DNA of 64,000 nucleotides from positions 1,762,501-1,826,500 of the forward strand of contig CP003096.1 in NCBI GenBank assembly GCA_000233775.1, written 5' to 3'. Below the pieces are notes generated by a model. The model worked only from the letters and a program-made list of their open reading frames with translations. It had not been told where the DNA came from and ran no database searches. Numbering within the stretch: the stretch's first letter is position 1; the number at the start of each line of letters is the position of its first letter. Made by a program: the position numbers and the translations under genes. The DNA is from Thermovirga lienii DSM 17291. Its GTDB lineage: Bacteria; Synergistota; Synergistia; Synergistales; Thermovirgaceae. Below, one piece after another: positions 61,869 through 64,000 of the stretch.

Positions 61869-62230
61869 ATTTAAACCTCCTTTGCTTTCCTGCACTGAGA
61901 TCCCTGCATGGTCCCCTTCATGCCACTCTGCTCCTTACACCTTTTAGTTCCACCTCCCCTTATCTCTCATCTTGGATATGCCCAACTTTCATAACTTTAT
62001 TGGCCGCACAAAAACTTCTTAATTGTCAATATTTTTTGCATGTGATATATTTGAGGTATATAAAAAATATACTGTTTTTAGTATTACAAACAATGGGACA
62101 ATCGTCAAGTTGCGCCAGTTTTTAGTTTTGATGTATAAAGTATGCATCCGCAATTTTGCGTATTGAAAAACCTATGTCCGTATGCTAGTTTAAGATTCAT
62201 GATTTAAACCAAGGGAAGAGGTTATCGAAA
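61869..62230. other. 362-base divergent intergenic region
   Basis: No gene is evident. The region is AT-rich and must hold promoters for the DUF3798 operon (minus) and the GntR gene (plus). It contains GTATA-N7-TATAC (62056-62072) and CGCAA-TT-TTGCG (62149-62160), both symmetrical and suitable in size for a GntR/FCD dimer. A TTGACA on the minus strand (62025-62030) has no clear -10 at the right distance. I see no tRNA or small RNA in it. Confidence 0.5.
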
Positions 62231-62947
62231 ATGATGGGACTTTACGCTCTACGTGGAAACAAATCGCTGAGAGAAAAAGTATACGACTTCTTAAAAGGGC
62301 AGATGAACGAAGGGAAGCTTGTGCCAGGTTCGATAATAAACCTTCAGGAGATCAGCAAGAACCTGGGCATAAGCATGACCCCTCTGCGGGAAGCCTTGGT
62401 AAAACTGGAAGTGGAGGGCTTTATAACCATAATTCCTCGCAGAGGAGTTGTGCTCAACACCCTTACCCTCTCCAAGATAAAGGAAATTTATCGGGTAATA
62501 GGCTCCCTCGAAGCAGCAGCACTAGAGGACTTTTATCCATTGATGAACGAAGAAACCTTATCCAACCTAAAAGAACTCAACACCAAAATGAGAGAAGCAC
62601 TGAAAAGCAAAGATTTCGACGGCTACATGGACATGAATCGCAATTTCCATGAAACATGGCTGGTAGGGTGCGGAAACGAGGAACTTTACAAAGTCGTCAA
62701 GTCCATGAAAGAAAGACTGTACGAATTTCCCCGCAACGTAGATTTGATCCTTGAGTGGGAGGAAGTGAGCCTTTCAGAGCACCAGATGATAATCCAATAC
62801 CTTGAGGAAAAGAATATCCAAAAGGCCGTTCACTACCTGAAAGATGTGCATTGGAGCTACCAGCAGCAGGAGTTCTACATAAAACAATACTATGCCAAAC
62901 ACCTGGAAAATTTAGAGAAAATGAGAAAGGGCTTCCCTACCCTCTAA
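62231..62947 (+). CDS. GntR-family (FCD-domain) transcriptional regulator
   Basis: 238 residues. N-terminal winged HTH at about 10-75 (ISKNLGISMTPLREALVKLEVEGF near 40-63 and IPRRGVVL) and a helical FCD effector domain at about 85-225, with FHETWLVGCGN near 137-147 and the metal-site His in SEHQMIIQYLEEKN near 179-192. FCD regulators respond to organic acids or amino acids. It diverges from the DUF3798 ABC operon and is its probable regulator (inference). SD GAGG lies nine bases before ATG 62231. Confidence 0.88.
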   Translation: MMGLYALRGNKSLREKVYDFLKGQMNEGKLVPGSIINLQEISKNLGISMTPLREALVKLEVEGFITIIPRRGVVLNTLTLSKIKEIYRVIGSLEAAALEDFYPLMNEETLSNLKELNTKMREALKSKDFDGYMDMNRNFHETWLVGCGNEELYKVVKSMKERLYEFPRNVDLILEWEEVSLSEHQMIIQYLEEKNIQKAVHYLKDVHWSYQQQEFYIKQYYAKHLENLEKMRKGFPTL

Positions 62948-62962
62948 CAAACACCAAAGAAT

Positions 62963-63715
62963 CTATGCAGGAACCACCACGGGATGGCCTTTTACCTTCT
63001 CCACCATGACCGGAAGACCGTAAACTTCCTCTATGACACGAGCTGAAACCTTGGACCTTTCAATTGCCGAAAATATCTTGCCGTCTTTCATGAACAAGAT
63101 CTTGTCGGCGAACCTCAAAGCAGAATTGATATCGTGGAGCGTCATTACGGCTGAGGTACCATGTCCTGATACGATGTGTCTTATGGTCTTCAATATTTCC
63201 TGTTGGTTTTTAAGGTCCAAACTGCTTGTTGGCTCGTCCAATAGAAGAACTTTGGGCTCTTGAACTAACGCCCTTGCAATGCTAACTTTCTGCAGCTCGC
63301 CACCGCTCAGCTCATCCAGAAACCTCAAAGAAAGCCCCTCCAACCCCAAGGTCTTGATAACGGCATCAGCTTTCTTTATGTCCTCATGGGTTGCCATCCA
63401 TTTTATATGCGGCTTTCGGCCTAGCAATACTGCATCAAAAACCGTAAGGCGACCTGTTTCACATCTTTGTGGCACATACGAAAGTCTATAGGCGATCATT
63501 CTCCTAGACATCTTAGATATGTCTCTGTCTTCGACCATGATCGCACCCTCTTCCGGACGTAAAGCTGCGTACAGACACTTGAGGAGCGTAGTCTTTCCTA
63601 CCCCATTGGGGCCAAGTATCACCAAAAGCTCCCCTGGGGCAACCTCAAAACTTACATTATTCAAGACTTGCCTGCTTTTATATTTGAAGGATACGTTACT
63701 GACCTTAAGAATCAA
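62963..63715 (-). CDS. Iron-siderophore/cobalamin-type ABC importer ATPase
   Basis: 250 residues. Walker [11 protein letters not shown] near 34-43, [16 protein letters not shown]-loop near 80-94, signature [15 protein letters not shown] near 137-151, Walker [13 protein letters not shown] near 157-168 and the switch His in [14 protein letters not shown] near 191-204. It belongs to the FecE/FhuC/BtuD group. Its start overlaps the permease stop (ATGA). With only part of the operon visible the ligand (ferric siderophore, haem or cobalamin) cannot be told. Confidence 0.9.
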   Translation of the reverse strand: MILKVSNVSFKYKSRQVLNNVSFEVAPGELLVILGPNGVGKTTLLKCLYAALRPEEGAIMVEDRDISKMSRRMIAYRLSYVPQRCETGRLTVFDAVLLGRKPHIKWMATHEDIKKADAVIKTLGLEGLSLRFLDELSGGELQKVSIARALVQEPKVLLLDEPTSSLDLKNQQEILKTIRHIVSGHGTSAVMTLHDINSALRFADKILFMKDGKIFSAIERSKVSARVIEEVYGLPVMVEKVKGHPVVVPA

Positions 63716-64000
63716 CGTTTATACCCCTTTACTAGAAGATATAGGAAAACCGGAGCTCCCACGAAGGACGTCAAAATGGCCACCGGCAGGACCTGGGGCC
63801 TAAGCATCGTCCTTGCTATGGTGTCCGCAGCCAAAAGAAGCAAACTTCCCGCCACGCAGGAAGCTGGGATAAGGAACCTGTTATCGTCCCCTATGATTCG
63901 CCTTACCATATGAGGTGAGACCAAACCCACAAACCCTATTACTCCCACAAAAGATATGGTAACCGCTGTAACCAAAGATGCCACAGACATGGCGACAATG
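63712..64000 (-). CDS. FecCD-family ABC permease, 5' end cut by window edge
   Basis: The last 95 or so residues are visible and the frame remains open to base 64000. The fragment has [22 protein letters not shown], the FecCD coupling region, then [25 protein letters not shown], and ends with [18 protein letters not shown], the typical C-terminus of BtuC/FecD proteins. It pairs with the ATPase that follows. Confidence 0.9.
   Translation of the reverse strand, partial: IVAMSVASLVTAVTISFVGVIGFVGLVSPHMVRRIIGDDNRFLIPASCVAGSLLLLAADTIARTMLRPQVLPVAILTSFVGAPVFLYLLVKGYKR

Noticed and set aside
1-64000. CRISPR arrays, tRNA/rRNA genes, insertion sequences, prophage, toxin-antitoxin pairs
   Set aside because: I looked in the gaps on both strands and saw no regular repeats, cloverleaf-like sequences, transposase or phage genes; most gaps are under 250 bases and hold promoters or hairpins.

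Overview
The window reads as a chromosomal segment of an anaerobic, amino-acid- and peptide-fermenting bacterium, most likely a member of the Synergistota (an Acetomicrobium/Anaerobaculum-like lineage is my best guess; the genus is inferred, not shown). The reasons are the gene content: 2-amino-4-oxopentanoate thiolase (OrtAB, ornithine fermentation), duplicated phosphotransbutyrylase/butyrate kinase next to a branched-chain aminotransferase, many TRAP, TAXI-TRAP and BMP-type importers, several M20/M24 peptidases and amidohydrolases, a DUF3798 binding protein, and no sugar catabolism. Shine-Dalgarno sequences are strong (AAGGAGG-like), and TTG or GTG starts are common. I see no rRNA, tRNA, CRISPR array, insertion sequence or prophage gene, and the base composition looks even.

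Layout. 1-5.0 kb: the start of a TRAP small permease (cut by the window edge), ortB-ortA, a D-cysteine-desulfhydrase-family enzyme and a class III aminotransferase. 5.1-10.9 kb (minus strand): ilvE-buk-ptb-ptb-buk-membrane protein, a cassette that turns branched-chain acyl-CoA into ATP. 11-18.7 kb: a second fold-IV aminotransferase, an RpiR regulator, then a TAXI-TRAP operon (binding protein, DUF1850, fused permease) carrying an opine-dehydrogenase-family and an ornithine-cyclodeaminase-family enzyme. 18.9-25.2 kb: a DUF2207-like membrane protein, a CitA/DcuS-type two-component pair and a second TAXI-TRAP system. 25.3-29 kb: an orphan TPP enzyme and a MATE-MarR efflux pair.

29-47.6 kb (minus strand) holds sixteen tightly packed co-directional genes: two M20 hydrolases (one lacking metal ligands), a threonine-synthase-type enzyme, glyA, a 490-residue fold-II PLP enzyme, a DctPQM TRAP importer, YgeY and YgeW-like enzymes, a complete BMP/nucleoside-type ABC importer, a dihydropyrimidinase-type amidohydrolase and folD. 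Part of this set matches the E. coli yge cluster linked to anaerobic purine breakdown, here joined with one-carbon genes. A LysR regulator diverges from it.

48.7-51.5 kb is tupABC (tungstate import) behind a probable Moco/Tuco riboswitch. 51.6-55.7 kb is an abg-like cluster (two M20D amidohydrolases and AbgT). 55.7-61.9 kb (minus strand) is a second BMP-like ABC importer using a DUF3798 binding protein, with an M24 peptidase at its end. The window closes with a GntR/FCD regulator and part of an iron/cobalamin-type ABC importer. A recurring pattern is a strong RNA hairpin just after the binding-protein gene in five importers, which would allow excess binding protein over membrane parts.
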